Below, in pieces: positions 1 to 8,621 of a stretch of DNA of 32,025 nucleotides. The first letter of the stretch is position 1. Every line of letters starts with the position of its first letter. The notes under the pieces were generated by a model. That model had not been told where the DNA came from. It did not search any database and worked only from the letters and a program-made list of their open reading frames with translations. Made by a program: the position numbers and the translations under genes. Source of the stretch: Defluviitaleaceae bacterium (GTDB taxonomy: Bacteria; Bacillota; Clostridia; Lachnospirales; WQUN01); NCBI GenBank assembly GCA_009787785.1, contig WQSR01000032.1:1-32025 (forward strand), in the 5' to 3' direction.

Positions 1-160
1 GCGCGTCTCGCGGCAACGCGAAATTAACGGCGAATGGGCGGCTTATGTACTCGGCGTTCGGCTCGCGGAGCGAGACTAACGCGAGTACTTGCCGCACAGA
101 GCCGTTCATGAGCGTTGACGTGCCAGCGCGGCTCATTCACCCCGCTTCACCCCCGCCATG
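1..160. other. Leading intergenic or unassigned stretch
   Basis: I can assign no gene here. One forward frame stays open from the window edge to a stop at 77-79 and could be the last 25 codons of an upstream gene, but I do not recognise the residues. The stretch contains small palindromes such as CTCGC-GGA-GCGAG around 62-74. The short open frames crossing into the rpsO leader have no convincing ribosome binding site and resemble no family I know. Confidence 0.3.
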
Positions 161-167
161 GGATATT

Positions 168-196
168 TTGCACAATCCCAATCACTGTGTTATACT
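168..196 (+). promoter_or_regulatory. SigA-type promoter for the rpsO-pnp operon
   Basis: TTGCAC at 168-173 and TATACT at 191-196 are separated by 17 bases, a good vegetative sigma factor match. Transcription would start near 203, giving a leader of about 170 bases before rpsO. No competing promoter of similar quality was seen between here and the gene. Confidence 0.7.
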
Positions 197-265
197 CCGC
201 CATCGAATAACCTGCGCTGGGATTGTGGCTTCTCCATCCCATTCTTGGCGCGAGGGGTTTCAATA

Positions 266-349
266 GCACGCAAAGCGTGCCCCCGCGGCAAAGCGAGGAA
301 GCGAGTCGGGCCTTGCCCGATGAAGCGGCGGGGCTTGGGGCAGGGCCCC
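266..349 (+). promoter_or_regulatory. Structured rpsO leader, candidate S15 autoregulatory RNA
   Basis: The leader contains a hairpin GCACGC-AAA-GCGTGC (266-280), then an outer stem CCCCGC (281-286) pairing with GCGGGG (328-333) that encloses a second hairpin TCGGGC-CTT-GCCCGA (306-320). The 3' arm of the outer stem overlaps a GGGGC (330-334) that can instead pair with GCCCC at 345-349, just upstream of the ribosome binding site at 356-362. The two pairings are mutually exclusive. Known rpsO leaders in other bacteria bind S15 through branched or pseudoknotted RNA; that this one does is inference. Confidence 0.45.
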
Positions 350-371
350 ATTAAAAAGGAGGCTAATTTTC

Positions 372-629
372 ATGATTAGCAAAAAAGACATCATCGCCAA
401 GCATGGCCGTGCCGAGAACGACACCGGCTCTCCCGAGGTACAGGTGGCATTGCTCACCGCCCGCATCAATCACCTCACCGAACACCTGCGCACACACAAG
501 AAGGATTTCCATTCCCGCCGGGGTCTGCTCAAAATGGTAGGCCAACGCCGCGGGCTTTTGGACTATATCCGCAAGCAAGACGTAGTAAAATACCGCGCCC
601 TCATCGGCGAACTTGGGTTGAGAAAGTAG
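372..629 (+). CDS. rpsO: 30S ribosomal protein S15
   Basis: This 85-residue protein has the full length and the signature of S15, including DTGSPEVQ near residue 17, the run of basic and His residues around [15 protein letters not shown], and the [12 protein letters not shown] block. S15 is a primary 16S rRNA binding protein that joins the three-way junction of the central domain and nucleates assembly of the 30S platform. The ATG has a perfect AAGGAGG at 356-362, nine bases upstream. It is followed after seven bases by pnp, the usual partner in bacteria, and both are probably transcribed from the promoter at 168-196. The long structured leader suggests feedback control by S15 itself. Confidence 0.97.
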   Translation: MISKKDIIAKHGRAENDTGSPEVQVALLTARINHLTEHLRTHKKDFHSRRGLLKMVGQRRGLLDYIRKQDVVKYRALIGELGLRK

Positions 630-636
630 GACACGA

Positions 637-2880
637 ATGACAAAAAAATACGAAATGAATTTGGGCGGGCGCACCCTTAGTTGCGAAATTGGCCGCATGG
701 CCGAGCTGGCCGGCGGCACCGCGCTGATGACCTATGGCGACACGGTGGTACTGGTGACAGCCACCACCTCGGACAAGCCTCGTCAAGGCATCGACTGGTT
801 CCCCCTGAGCTGTGACTTCGAGGAGCGGCTCTATGCCGTAGGCAAAATTCCGGGCAACTGGTTCCGGCGGGAGGGCCGCCCCATGGAGCGGGCTATTCTG
901 GCCTCCCGGCTCATTGACCGGCCCATTCGCCCCTTATTCCCGGACGATTACCGCAACGACGTGGGCGTGGTGGCCACGGTGCTGTCCGTTGACCAGGACG
1001 CGTCGGCGGAAATTGCCGCCATGATTGGTTCTTCCATCGCGCTGTGCATCTCGGAGATTCCTTTTGACGGGCCCACGGCGGCGGTGAATATCGGCCTGGT
1101 GGAGGGTCAGTTGGTGGTGAACCCCGACGCGGCCCAGCGCGAATCAAGTAAACTTGCTTTAACCGTTTCCTCCACACGGGACAAGGTTATGATGATAGAA
1201 GCCGGTGCGGACGAGGTGCCAGAGCAGACCATGTTCGACGCCATCATGCTGGCCCACGAGGAAAACAAGAAAATCATCGCCTTCATCGACACCATTATTG
1301 CCGAGCACGCCAAGCCCAAGCGGGAATATGAGCGGCATATCATCCCCGACGCGCTGTACGAAGCGGTGAAGGGCTTTATCACCGACGCCCGCATGGAGGA
1401 GGCCGTTTTCCAGGACCAGAAGCAGGTACGCGACGAAAAGGTACGCGCCCTCACAGACGAGGCTATTGCCGCCCTTGTCCCCACCTTCGGTGAGGACGTG
1501 GCCGAGGAATACACCGCCAAGCTGGGCGGCGCGATTTATAAATTTGAAAAAGATACCGTGCGGCGCATGATTTTCCACCAGCGCAAACGCCCCGACGGGC
1601 GCGGCCTGGGGGACATCCGTGCACTGGCCGCCGAAGTGGATATTTTGCCGCGCACCCACGGCTCCGCGCTGTTCAAGCGGGGGCAAACCCAGGTGCTGAC
1701 GGTGACGACCCTTGGCTCCAGCGGCGACACCCAGCGGCTGGACGGCCTGGACGAAGCCGAGGAAGATAAACGCTACATGCACCATTACAATTTCCCCAGC
1801 TACAGCGTGGGGGAAACCCGCCCCTCCCGTGGGCCGGGCCGCCGGGAAATCGGCCACGGTGCCTTGGCGGAGCGCGCGCTGTTGCCCGTGATGCCCAGCG
1901 AGGACGATTTTCCCTATGTCATCCGGCTGGTGTCTGAGGTGGTGGCCTCCAACGGCTCCACTTCCCAGGCGGCGGTATGCGGCTCCACCCTGTCGCTGAT
2001 GGCGGCGGGTGTGCCCATCAAACGCCCCGTGGCGGGGATTTCCGTGGGCATGGTGACGGGGGAATCCATTGACGATTTTGTACTGTTGACCGACATCCAG
2101 GGCCTGGAGGATTTCTTCGGGGACATGGATTTCAAGGTGGCGGGCACCTCCGAAGGCATTACCGCCATCCAAATGGACATCAAGGTAGACGGTCTGACCC
2201 CGGAAATCATCAAGGCATCCTTGGCCCAAACCAAGGACGCCCGGATGCAGATATTAAATGAAACCATGCTGCCCGCCATCGCCGAGCCCAGGCCGGAGAT
2301 TTCCCCCCACGCGCCCAAAATCGCCATCATCCGCATCAATGTGGAGCAAATCGGCGAGGTCATTGGGCCCCGTGGCAAGGTTATTCACCGGATTATTGAC
2401 GAAACCGGCGTGGACAAAATCGACACCGAGGACGACGGGCGCATATTTATCGTCAGCAAGGACCAGGAGAAAATCAACCGCGCTGTGGATATTATTAAGG
2501 CCATCGTCAACCCGCCGGAAATCGGCAAGCACTACACCGGCAAGGTGACGCGGCTGATGACTTTCGGTGCCTTTGTGGAAATCGCCCCGGAAAAAGAAGG
2601 GCTGGTGCATATCTCCCAGCTTGCCGTGGAGCGGGTGGAAAAAGTGGAGGACGTAGTCAAGGTAGGCGACGAAATTACGGTAAAGGTTACTGAAATCGAC
2701 GAGCAGGGGCGCATCAACCTCTCCCGGAAGGCGGTTCTGGCACCGGAGCTGGGCGACGGCATCGTGAAGCGTCCGCCCCCCCGTCCCCGTGACTCCTCCC
2801 GAGGCCCTTCAAACGGCGGCGGATTCCGTGGCGGCGACAGGCGTGGCGGCGGCGGCGGCGACCGTGGGGGTCGCAGGTGA
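637..2880 (+). CDS. pnp: Polyribonucleotide nucleotidyltransferase (PNPase)
   Basis: PNPase degrades RNA 3' to 5' by phosphorolysis, as a trimer in the cytoplasm. The 747-residue protein shows the two RNase PH-like halves, with FRRxGRP-type motifs at [21 protein letters not shown] in the first (about residues 75-98) and the [24 protein letters not shown] block in the second. A KH domain follows, with the GPRGK loop, then an S1 domain ([16 protein letters not shown]). The last 40 or so residues are rich in Arg and Gly with RGG-like repeats, a disordered RNA-binding style tail that is longer and more RGG-like than in most relatives. The gene starts seven bases after rpsO and its stop codon overlaps the GTG start of the next gene. 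Confidence 0.97.
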   Translation: MTKKYEMNLGGRTLSCEIGRMAELAGGTALMTYGDTVVLVTATTSDKPRQGIDWFPLSCDFEERLYAVGKIPGNWFRREGRPMERAILASRLIDRPIRPLFPDDYRNDVGVVATVLSVDQDASAEIAAMIGSSIALCISEIPFDGPTAAVNIGLVEGQLVVNPDAAQRESSKLALTVSSTRDKVMMIEAGADEVPEQTMFDAIMLAHEENKKIIAFIDTIIAEHAKPKREYERHIIPDALYEAVKGFITDARMEEAVFQDQKQVRDEKVRALTDEAIAALVPTFGEDVAEEYTAKLGGAIYKFEKDTVRRMIFHQRKRPDGRGLGDIRALAAEVDILPRTHGSALFKRGQTQVLTVTTLGSSGDTQRLDGLDEAEEDKRYMHHYNFPSYSVGETRPSRGPGRREIGHGALAERALLPVMPSEDDFPYVIRLVSEVVASNGSTSQAAVCGSTLSLMAAGVPIKRPVAGISVGMVTGESIDDFVLLTDIQGLEDFFGDMDFKVAGTSEGITAIQMDIKVDGLTPEIIKASLAQTKDARMQILNETMLPAIAEPRPEISPHAPKIAIIRINVEQIGEVIGPRGKVIHRIIDETGVDKIDTEDDGRIFIVSKDQEKINRAVDIIKAIVNPPEIGKHYTGKVTRLMTFGAFVEIAPEKEGLVHISQLAVERVEKVEDVVKVGDEITVKVTEIDEQGRINLSRKAVLAPELGDGIVKRPPPRPRDSSRGPSNGGGFRGGDRRGGGGGDRGGRR

Positions 2881-4151
2881 AGAAAGGCTCCTCCTCCATT
2901 AAAATCCACACTTTGCCCAGCGGATTGCGGGTGGTCATGGAGGCCATCCCACACGTGCGCTCGGTGAGCTTTGGCATTTGGGTACGCAACGGCTCCCGAA
3001 ACGAATCCGCCCGGCAGGGGGGCATGTCCCATTTTCTGGAGCATATGCTGTTTAAGGGCACGGAAAAACGCACCGCCTTTGACATTGCCGACACCATGGA
3101 CGCCATCGGTGGGCATTTCAACGCCTTCACCTCCCAGGAGAATACCTGCTACTCCACCCGCACCTTGGACACCCATTTCGAAACCGCGCTGGACGTACTC
3201 ACCGACATGTTTTTCAATTCGAAGTTTGACGGGGCGGACATCGACAAGGAACGCAACGTGATACTGGAAGAAATCAACATGATGGAGGACTCCCCCGACA
3301 GCCTGGCGGTGCAGTTGCTACAGGAGCAGGTTTTTCAGAAGAAGCCCCTGGGCCTTTCCATTTTGGGCAAGCCGGAAACCATCAAGAAATTCCAGCGCGA
3401 GGATTTTATTTCTTTCATGGAAAAAAAGTACCGGCCCGACAACACGGTGGTTGCGGTGGCTGGAAATATTGACGAAAAGGCAGTGCTGGAGAAAATCGGC
3501 ACCGCTTTTGCTGGCTTCGGGAAGCGGCGCAAGCCCAAAATCGAAGCCCCCACGCTGTACACCCCCGGCTTCAGCCTGCGGGACAAGGACATCGAGCAGG
3601 TGCATGTGGCCATGGGCTTCCCCGGTCTGCCCATGGGGCAGGACGAAACCTGGTACGCCATCAGCGCGGTGAACACGATTTTCGGCGGCGGCATGAGCTC
3701 CCGGTTGTTCCAGAAACTGCGGGAGGAGCGCGGGCTGGTGTATTCCGTGTATTCCTACAATATCGCCTTTTCGGACACGGGCATTTTCGTGATATACGCG
3801 GCGTTGAACCCCGCCCAGCTCCAGGACGCCCTAAGCCTCATCACCGAGGAAACCCGCCGCCTGTTTACCGAGCGCATCACCCAGGAGCAGCTCAGCAAGA
3901 CCAAGGAACAGCTGAAAAGCAGTGTTTTGCTTAGCCTGGAGAGCTCCATGAGCCGCATGGGCTCCATCGGCGTGACCCAGCTGATGCTTGACCGGATTGT
4001 TTCCACCGACGAGGTGGTGAAAAAAATCGACGCCATTACCCTGGAGGGCCTGTACAACGTGTGCGAGCGCGTGTTCAAGCTGGACAAGGTGAGCCTTTCC
4101 TTGGTGGGGCGCGGCGTGGAGGGTATTAACGCGGAAAAGATGATGGGCTGA
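2877..4151 (+). CDS. M16 family zinc metallopeptidase (processing-peptidase-like)
   Basis: This 424-residue protein is an insulinase/mitochondrial processing peptidase-type protease. It carries the inverted zinc motif HFLEH (residues 52-56; two His ligands and the catalytic Glu), with Glu131-Glu132 about 76 residues later supplying the third ligand. The second half has the [22 protein letters not shown] block of the noncatalytic M16 domain that binds substrate. There is no signal peptide, so it is probably cytoplasmic. Genes of this type (mlpA/pepR-like, ymxG) regularly follow pnp in Bacillota. Substrate is not known from the sequence. The start is a GTG whose bases overlap the pnp stop (GTGA), and the stop overlaps the dut start (TGATG), so translation is probably coupled throughout. 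Confidence 0.93.
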   Translation: MKKGSSSIKIHTLPSGLRVVMEAIPHVRSVSFGIWVRNGSRNESARQGGMSHFLEHMLFKGTEKRTAFDIADTMDAIGGHFNAFTSQENTCYSTRTLDTHFETALDVLTDMFFNSKFDGADIDKERNVILEEINMMEDSPDSLAVQLLQEQVFQKKPLGLSILGKPETIKKFQREDFISFMEKKYRPDNTVVAVAGNIDEKAVLEKIGTAFAGFGKRRKPKIEAPTLYTPGFSLRDKDIEQVHVAMGFPGLPMGQDETWYAISAVNTIFGGGMSSRLFQKLREERGLVYSVYSYNIAFSDTGIFVIYAALNPAQLQDALSLITEETRRLFTERITQEQLSKTKEQLKSSVLLSLESSMSRMGSIGVTQLMLDRIVSTDEVVKKIDAITLEGLYNVCERVFKLDKVSLSLVGRGVEGINAEKMMG

Positions 4152-4588
4152 TGTTTCTGTGCAAGCGAACCCCGGACGCGCCGGATTTGCCTTTGCCCGC
4201 CCGGCAGACGCCGCTGGCGGCGGGGCTGGACTTGCACGCCAACGTCCACGAGGAAGTATGTATAAAAAAAGGGGCACGGAGGCTGATTCCCACAGGAATC
4301 TGCATCGCCCTTCCCCCCGGATATGAAGCACAGGTCAGGCCGCGCAGTGGTCTGGCCTTTCGTTTTGGGGTGACGGTGCTTAACACACCAGGGACAGTAG
4401 ACGCGGACTATCGCGGGGAGTTGTGCGTGTTGCTTGCCAATTTGGGAGAGGAAGACTACATAGTGCGGCGGGGAGACCGGATTGCCCAGCTGGTGATTGC
4501 CCGGGTGGAAATGGGGGCCCTCACAGAAGTAGCGGAGCTACCGGAGAGCGAACGGGGCAGTGGCGGATATGGAAGTACGGGGGTTTAA
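4151..4588 (+). CDS. dut: Deoxyuridine 5'-triphosphate nucleotidohydrolase (dUTPase)
   Basis: dUTPase hydrolyses dUTP to dUMP and pyrophosphate, keeping uracil out of DNA and feeding thymidylate synthesis. All five motifs of the trimeric family are present in 145 residues: AAGLDLHA (23-30), PRSGLA (64-69), [11 protein letters not shown] (81-91, with the catalytic Asp and the uracil-gating Tyr), [11 protein letters not shown] (106-116) and the glycine-rich [10 protein letters not shown] arm (135-144). The ATG overlaps the last base of the M16 protease stop. It is the last gene of the rpsO-pnp block. Confidence 0.96.
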   Translation: MFLCKRTPDAPDLPLPARQTPLAAGLDLHANVHEEVCIKKGARRLIPTGICIALPPGYEAQVRPRSGLAFRFGVTVLNTPGTVDADYRGELCVLLANLGEEDYIVRRGDRIAQLVIARVEMGALTEVAELPESERGSGGYGSTGV

Positions 4589-4592
4589 TTAT

Positions 4593-4621
4593 AGCTCCCT
4601 GTATGTTGAGGATGCTTTTTT
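4593..4621 (+). terminator. Weak candidate terminator after dut
   Basis: AGC-TCC (4593-4598) can pair with GGA-T-GCT (4610-4616, one bulged base), followed by six T residues (4616-4621). The stem is short and imperfect. It sits five bases after the dut stop, where the end of the operon is expected. The remaining bases up to 4775 are AT-rich; I saw no convincing promoter or known riboswitch there, only TGGTTA repeated at 4712 and 4721. Confidence 0.35.
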
Positions 4622-4775
4622 ACATATAAAATTCTCATCGGAATTTCACGCAAATTTTACATGAACTTCATTTTTAATTTACATACCCATGCTATCATGA
4701 CCTTGGGTGCTTGGTTATGCTGGTTAGGAAAATCCGCTTGCCGCTCGATTAGGTTGCAGTGGGGAGGTTGAAAGT

Positions 4776-6863
4776 TTGAATGCCATAAGCACTTTCAAAC
4801 AGCCGGAGTTTCATGTTCTTGGCAGTATTTTAGAAGGTAAACATATAGAAACTGTATATCAGCCAATAGTATCCCTGTCTGACGGGCATGTATTTGGTTA
4901 TGAAGCTCTTAGCCGGATAACAAAAAAAGAACTTGAAATCAATATCGAAAAAATGTTTGAAATAGCTGATAGTGCAAATAGATTGTGGGAGCTTGAAACT
5001 TTGTGTCGGGCAAGGGTGCTGGAAGGGTACCGTTGTACCTGTGCAGAAACAAAACTTTTCCTTAACGTTAATCCCAACGCGCTTTACGATGAGGAATATA
5101 AAAAGGGGGTCACGAAAACTGCACTAAGCAAGTACGGATTAAATCCCGACAGCATCGTATTTGAAATTACAGAACGAATTGCTACAAAAGACAACAATGC
5201 ATTCATGCATTCTGTCCAAAATTATAGAGAACAAAAATACAAAATAGCCATTGATGATGTAGGCGCAGGTTATTCGGGATTGAATGCTATTGCAAGCGTC
5301 AAACCTGACTACATAAAATTAGATATTGGGCTTGTAAGAGGCATTGATAGGGACGAAATTAAAATGCTTTTGTGCAGGTCTATAGTGGAATTTGGTAAAA
5401 ATACGGGAATTAAAATAGTTGCTGAAGGAATAGAAACAGAGCGGGAATTAGAAGTGCTGGTTCAAATGCGTGTTGATTTAGGACAAGGGTATTTGCTGGG
5501 TATTCCGCAGAAGTCATTTGACTACGCGCTACCTGAAAACGTCGAAATGATAATAAAAAATCATCCAAGCAACCGGCTTGAAAATGAGGGCAGTTTAATC
5601 TTTCCGATTATCGGGAATTTTTCAAAACCGGGCTATGTAGTTTCTCCCGATAAAAAAGCGGTTGAAATCTATGAAGCACTCGACCCGTCTGTACTTGCGT
5701 TGTCAATTGTTGATGACGGCATTACTGTCGGTTTTTTGACTAGGGCGCAGCTAGATAAAAAATTAGGAGGCAGATTCGGTTTCGACCTTTATTCGCGCAG
5801 GCTTATCCATGAAATTGCTGAAACGAATTTTTTGAAATTGGATTTTGAAATGTCTGCCGACCAAGCATCACGAATTGCCATTCAAAGACCCCATGAACAA
5901 CTTTATGACCCTATCGTTGTAGAGCGAAACGGGCGTTATTATGGCATTGTAACGGTTAAAGATTTGCTTGAGGTTTGCACAAAAACGGAAGTTGAAGCCG
6001 CAATGGATGATAAGCGTCATGCACAACGCACTGCCCGCAATTCCGAAATTGCCAGAGTGCGAGCGGATGCGGCAAAAGAAGCCGTAATGTCAAGCATAGA
6101 ATACGCAAGCAAAATACAAAAAAATCTCCTTCCCAGCAATAGTATTTTTGAAAGCATATTCGCTGATTATTCCATTCTTTTAAATCAAAGAGATATAGTT
6201 GGCGGTGATATTTATTGGATTAAAAATTTTAAGGAAGGCTCTGTTCTTTGTATTTGTGATTGCACAGGACATGGTGCGCCCGGTGCAATGCTTACAATGC
6301 TGGTTGTTTCTATACTTGATTCCACAGTAAATGAGGATAATTATAAAGATACAGCTGAAATTGTTTACGCCCTTGACCTGAAACTTTCAAAAATTCTTGG
6401 CGCGCTTCCCATTGCTCAAAAAAGACGCAGTGTGACTGAAATTAACGATGGATGCGACCTTGCTGTTCTATTTATATCTAATGACGGAAATGTCGCTATT
6501 TCATCCGGGCATACCCATGTCTTTATTTGTAATGGTGACGAGGTTGCTCAAATTAAAGGCCAAAAAATATACGTCGGCGAGCATAGGTTGCATAGCAAAA
6601 ACGATGTAGAAATAACCCATATTCCCTACAATTCTTCAAATAAATTTTATATAGCTTCGGACGGGCTTTTCGACCAAATTGGCGGCGAACAGGGCTTGCC
6701 CTTCGGATATGCAACATTTAAAAAGATAATCCTTGAAAACCATACTGAAAAACAATCCGTGATATCCAAAAAAATATGGAATGCATTTGAAAAATATCGC
6801 CATGACCAGCCACGCAGAGATGATGTTGAATTAATAACATTTAAGCCGCAACCATTGAGGTGA
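4776..6863 (+). CDS. EAL-CBS-PP2C fusion: c-di-GMP phosphodiesterase with SpoIIE/SiaA-type phosphatase
   Basis: Three domains are readable in 695 residues. Residues 20-255 are an EAL domain with the catalytic set in place: E43 of EAL, N98, E130, D160-D161 (DDVGAGYS), K181, E217 and Q237, so c-di-GMP hydrolysis is expected. Residues about 284-405 look like a CBS pair, often an adenine-nucleotide sensor. After a helical linker (405-450), residues 465-690 are a PP2C/SpoIIE phosphatase with metal ligands in VGGD (D478), DCTGHG (D495), SDG (D629) and RRDD (D682-D683). There is no membrane segment, unlike Pseudomonas SiaA. The TTG start is supported by GGGGAGG at 4761-4767. It leads an operon with cyclase, kinase and phosphoprotein genes, so its phosphatase target is probably the SiaC-like protein. 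Base composition is AT-richer than the flanks. Confidence 0.9.
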   Translation: MNAISTFKQPEFHVLGSILEGKHIETVYQPIVSLSDGHVFGYEALSRITKKELEINIEKMFEIADSANRLWELETLCRARVLEGYRCTCAETKLFLNVNPNALYDEEYKKGVTKTALSKYGLNPDSIVFEITERIATKDNNAFMHSVQNYREQKYKIAIDDVGAGYSGLNAIASVKPDYIKLDIGLVRGIDRDEIKMLLCRSIVEFGKNTGIKIVAEGIETERELEVLVQMRVDLGQGYLLGIPQKSFDYALPENVEMIIKNHPSNRLENEGSLIFPIIGNFSKPGYVVSPDKKAVEIYEALDPSVLALSIVDDGITVGFLTRAQLDKKLGGRFGFDLYSRRLIHEIAETNFLKLDFEMSADQASRIAIQRPHEQLYDPIVVERNGRYYGIVTVKDLLEVCTKTEVEAAMDDKRHAQRTARNSEIARVRADAAKEAVMSSIEYASKIQKNLLPSNSIFESIFADYSILLNQRDIVGGDIYWIKNFKEGSVLCICDCTGHGAPGAMLTMLVVSILDSTVNEDNYKDTAEIVYALDLKLSKILGALPIAQKRRSVTEINDGCDLAVLFISNDGNVAISSGHTHVFICNGDEVAQIKGQKIYVGEHRLHSKNDVEITHIPYNSSNKFYIASDGLFDQIGGEQGLPFGYATFKKIILENHTEKQSVISKKIWNAFEKYRHDQPRRDDVELITFKPQPLR

Positions 6864-6868
6864 TGCGT

Positions 6869-7597
6869 ATGGATTTGTTCGAAAGAGAGCAAAAAATTCT
6901 TGACGACTCTTCCGCGTACGTAGAGGCAATAAAGGGCGGCGAACTTTATGATTCAAGTAAATATGAAAAAATCGTCACTGAATACGGAAAGCTTTTGAAA
7001 CAACTTCGACGCGTCACAAAGTTGTCTGATAAAACAACGGTTAATTTAAATACAAACAAGATGGATTTGCAGGATAAAGTGTATTTTGATGCACTTGCCG
7101 GCATATACAACAGGCGTTTTATGGAGGAACGGTTGGGTTATATCATAAATTCGTTGGGCCGTTCGGATAGTGGCATATTAAGCGTTTTGATGATTGATAT
7201 AGATTTTTTCAAGAAATATAACGATAAATACGGACACAACATGGGGGATGAATGTATCAAGTATGTTGCTCAGGCAATATCGTCGAGCATTACAAGAACG
7301 GATGATTTTGCCGCACGTTATGGTGGGGAAGAATTTGTCGCGGTTTTACCCAACACAGATGAAAAAGGTTCTTGTGCAATAGCGGAAAAAATGCACGAAA
7401 ATGTTAAAGCGTTAAACATACCACATAAAAAAAGCAAAGCCGCATCTTATGTGACAATCTCGATTGGCATTACCACGGGAAAGGTTTCTCACCAGCGAAA
7501 AGGCGCGGAGTTTATACAGCGAGCCGACAAGGCTTTGTATATGTCAAAGCAAGGCGGAAGAAATAAATATACCCACTTACACTTCGAGGAGGAATAG
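6869..7597 (+). CDS. siaD: Diguanylate cyclase (SiaD-like GGDEF protein)
   Basis: The 242-residue protein has an N-terminal helical segment (1-70, with LLKQLRRVTKLSD at 42-54) and a GGDEF domain (about 72-236). The active site reads GGEEF (152-156), the metal-binding IDIDFFK is present at 109-115, and an RxxD inhibitory site (RTDD, 143-146) lies five residues before it, so it should make c-di-GMP from two GTP and be product-inhibited. The N-terminal pattern of a short helix followed directly by the cyclase matches SiaD-type enzymes, which need SiaC for activity. I chose ATG 6869 because GAGGTGA at 6857-6863 lies at proper spacing; a GTG at 6860 and ATG at 6863 are in frame but sit inside that site. 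The upstream stop at 6861-6863 is five bases away. Confidence 0.9.
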   Translation: MDLFEREQKILDDSSAYVEAIKGGELYDSSKYEKIVTEYGKLLKQLRRVTKLSDKTTVNLNTNKMDLQDKVYFDALAGIYNRRFMEERLGYIINSLGRSDSGILSVLMIDIDFFKKYNDKYGHNMGDECIKYVAQAISSSITRTDDFAARYGGEEFVAVLPNTDEKGSCAIAEKMHENVKALNIPHKKSKAASYVTISIGITTGKVSHQRKGAEFIQRADKALYMSKQGGRNKYTHLHFEEE

Positions 7598-7599
7598 AC

Positions 7600-8166
7600 A
7601 TGATATTGGACATGCTTGAGTATTATAACATGAAAAAAAGGCTCAATATTAATGTGATTTATAGCGGCCCTATATGGGCAGAGGGAATTGAGGGGATAGG
7701 TGCGGCCATTCGCAATATGACTGCATTTGACGAATTATCTCTTTCGGTATCCCAGTCCATTTTTTCCGTTTTTGTTGAACAAATGAATAATATGCTAATG
7801 TATTCGTCAGAAAAAGAGGTCTTTGATTTAGGAAGCAAGCGTGCCAATGCACCCAAAGGTGTTTTTGTCTTAGGTTCACAAGACAAAACATATTTTTTAC
7901 AAAGTGGTAATGTAATTAACAACGATGATGTGGAAAAAGTTAAGGTTCGTTTGGATTTTCTTAACACCCTTGACAAAAAGCAATTGCGTGAACATTACAA
8001 AACGCAGATTAAAGCAGAGAATCCAAATACCGAAAGCAAGGGGGCGGGGCTTGGTCTTATTGAAATTGCAAGGCGGGCAAATGCTCCGATTGAATATTCA
8101 TTTGTTCCCTTTGGCGATGGGTTATCCTTTTTTACCATGTTTGTAACGATAGGAGGGAATAAGTGA
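7600..8166 (+). CDS. siaB: SiaB-family protein kinase (HATPase-like)
   Basis: The 188-residue protein has a GHKL-type layout with a helix carrying EQMNNML (residues 60-66, N-box-like) and a glycine-rich KGAGLGLIEIARRA (147-160, G-box-like), matching the SiaB family that phosphorylates SiaC in Pseudomonas. The middle has a conserved-looking block ending in YFLQSGNVI (98-106). It has no receiver or sensor domain of its own. The ATG has GAGGAGG seven bases upstream, and the gene begins two bases after the cyclase stop. Its stop overlaps the next start. I assign it by fold pattern plus its neighbours; an anti-sigma-factor kinase of the RsbW/SpoIIAB kind would look similar but normally has a better N-box and a different partner. 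Confidence 0.82.
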   Translation: MILDMLEYYNMKKRLNINVIYSGPIWAEGIEGIGAAIRNMTAFDELSLSVSQSIFSVFVEQMNNMLMYSSEKEVFDLGSKRANAPKGVFVLGSQDKTYFLQSGNVINNDDVEKVKVRLDFLNTLDKKQLREHYKTQIKAENPNTESKGAGLGLIEIARRANAPIEYSFVPFGDGLSFFTMFVTIGGNK

Positions 8167-8570
8167 TGGCATACAAACTCGAAGTGCAAAAAACAGGCTC
8201 TACTCCGTATGTGCTTATTGACGAAGAAAACGGATATTTGAAATTTGAAGGTGAGAGCTACCATGAAAATGTAGTGGTTTTCTTCAAAGATGTAAGCGGT
8301 TGGCTCAACAGCTTCCTTTCATCAGAATTTGGTTCATTCACTTTTGAATGCGCGCTTAAATACTTTAACAGTTCAACTACCAAACTATTGCTAAACATGC
8401 TTTTGGACATGGACGATGCCGCCGCAAACGGAAATAAGGTAGTTGTAAATTGGATGGTAGATGAAGATAACGACATAATCATCGAATGCGGTGAGGATTT
8501 TAAGGACGAAATGAATGCCCTTGAGTTCAATATGATAACAATTTGCGCGAACCGTAATATAGCCGGATAA
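8166..8570 (+). CDS. siaC: SiaC-family phosphoprotein (DUF1987), partner of the kinase and cyclase
   Basis: The 134-residue protein matches the SiaC family: an N-terminal strand region, FEGESYHENVVVFFKDVSGWL (27-47), a FECALKYFNSSTTKLLL helix start (60-76), then VVNWMVDEDNDIIIECGEDF. In Pseudomonas aeruginosa, unphosphorylated SiaC activates SiaD; SiaB phosphorylates it and SiaA removes the phosphate. By the alignment I can make by eye, the phosphoacceptor Thr that follows Asn in the Pseudomonas protein corresponds here to Ser69 (N68-S69-S70-T71). The ATG at 8166 overlaps the siaB-like stop by one base and has AGGAGGG eight bases upstream; the in-frame GTG at 8163 is less well spaced. The gene ends the operon, 14 bases before the terminator. 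Confidence 0.88.
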   Translation: MAYKLEVQKTGSTPYVLIDEENGYLKFEGESYHENVVVFFKDVSGWLNSFLSSEFGSFTFECALKYFNSSTTKLLLNMLLDMDDAAANGNKVVVNWMVDEDNDIIIECGEDFKDEMNALEFNMITICANRNIAG

Positions 8571-8584
8571 AGTGAAAAACTACC

Positions 8585-8612
8585 AAAAAAGCCGCTGTTC
8601 GCGGCTTTTTTT
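8585..8612. terminator. Bidirectional intrinsic terminator between siaC-like gene and atpC
   Basis: GCCGC (8591-8595) pairs with GCGGC (8601-8605) around a TGTTC loop, flanked by six A residues before and seven T residues after, so it can end transcripts from both the forward signalling operon and the reverse ATP synthase operon. A close relative lies at 26352-26378. Confidence 0.88.
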
Positions 8613-8621
8613 CAACTTTTA

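Noticed and set aside
45..379. Short forward frames before rpsO
   Set aside because: They overlap the promoter and structured leader, lack ribosome binding sites and match nothing known.
1159..2229. Reverse open frame opposite pnp
   Set aside because: Fully inside pnp, low-complexity His/Gly/Gln composition typical of the antisense of GC-rich genes.
4622..4775. Possible c-di-GMP riboswitch before the EAL-CBS-PP2C gene
   Set aside because: I looked for the conserved cores of class I and II c-di-GMP riboswitches because the operon handles that ligand, but saw neither; only a short direct repeat and AT-rich bases.
7600..8570. RsbW/RsbV-type anti-sigma and anti-anti-sigma pair
   Set aside because: The layout is similar, but the second protein has the SiaC (DUF1987) pattern and not the STAS phosphoserine motif, and no sigma factor gene is next to it.
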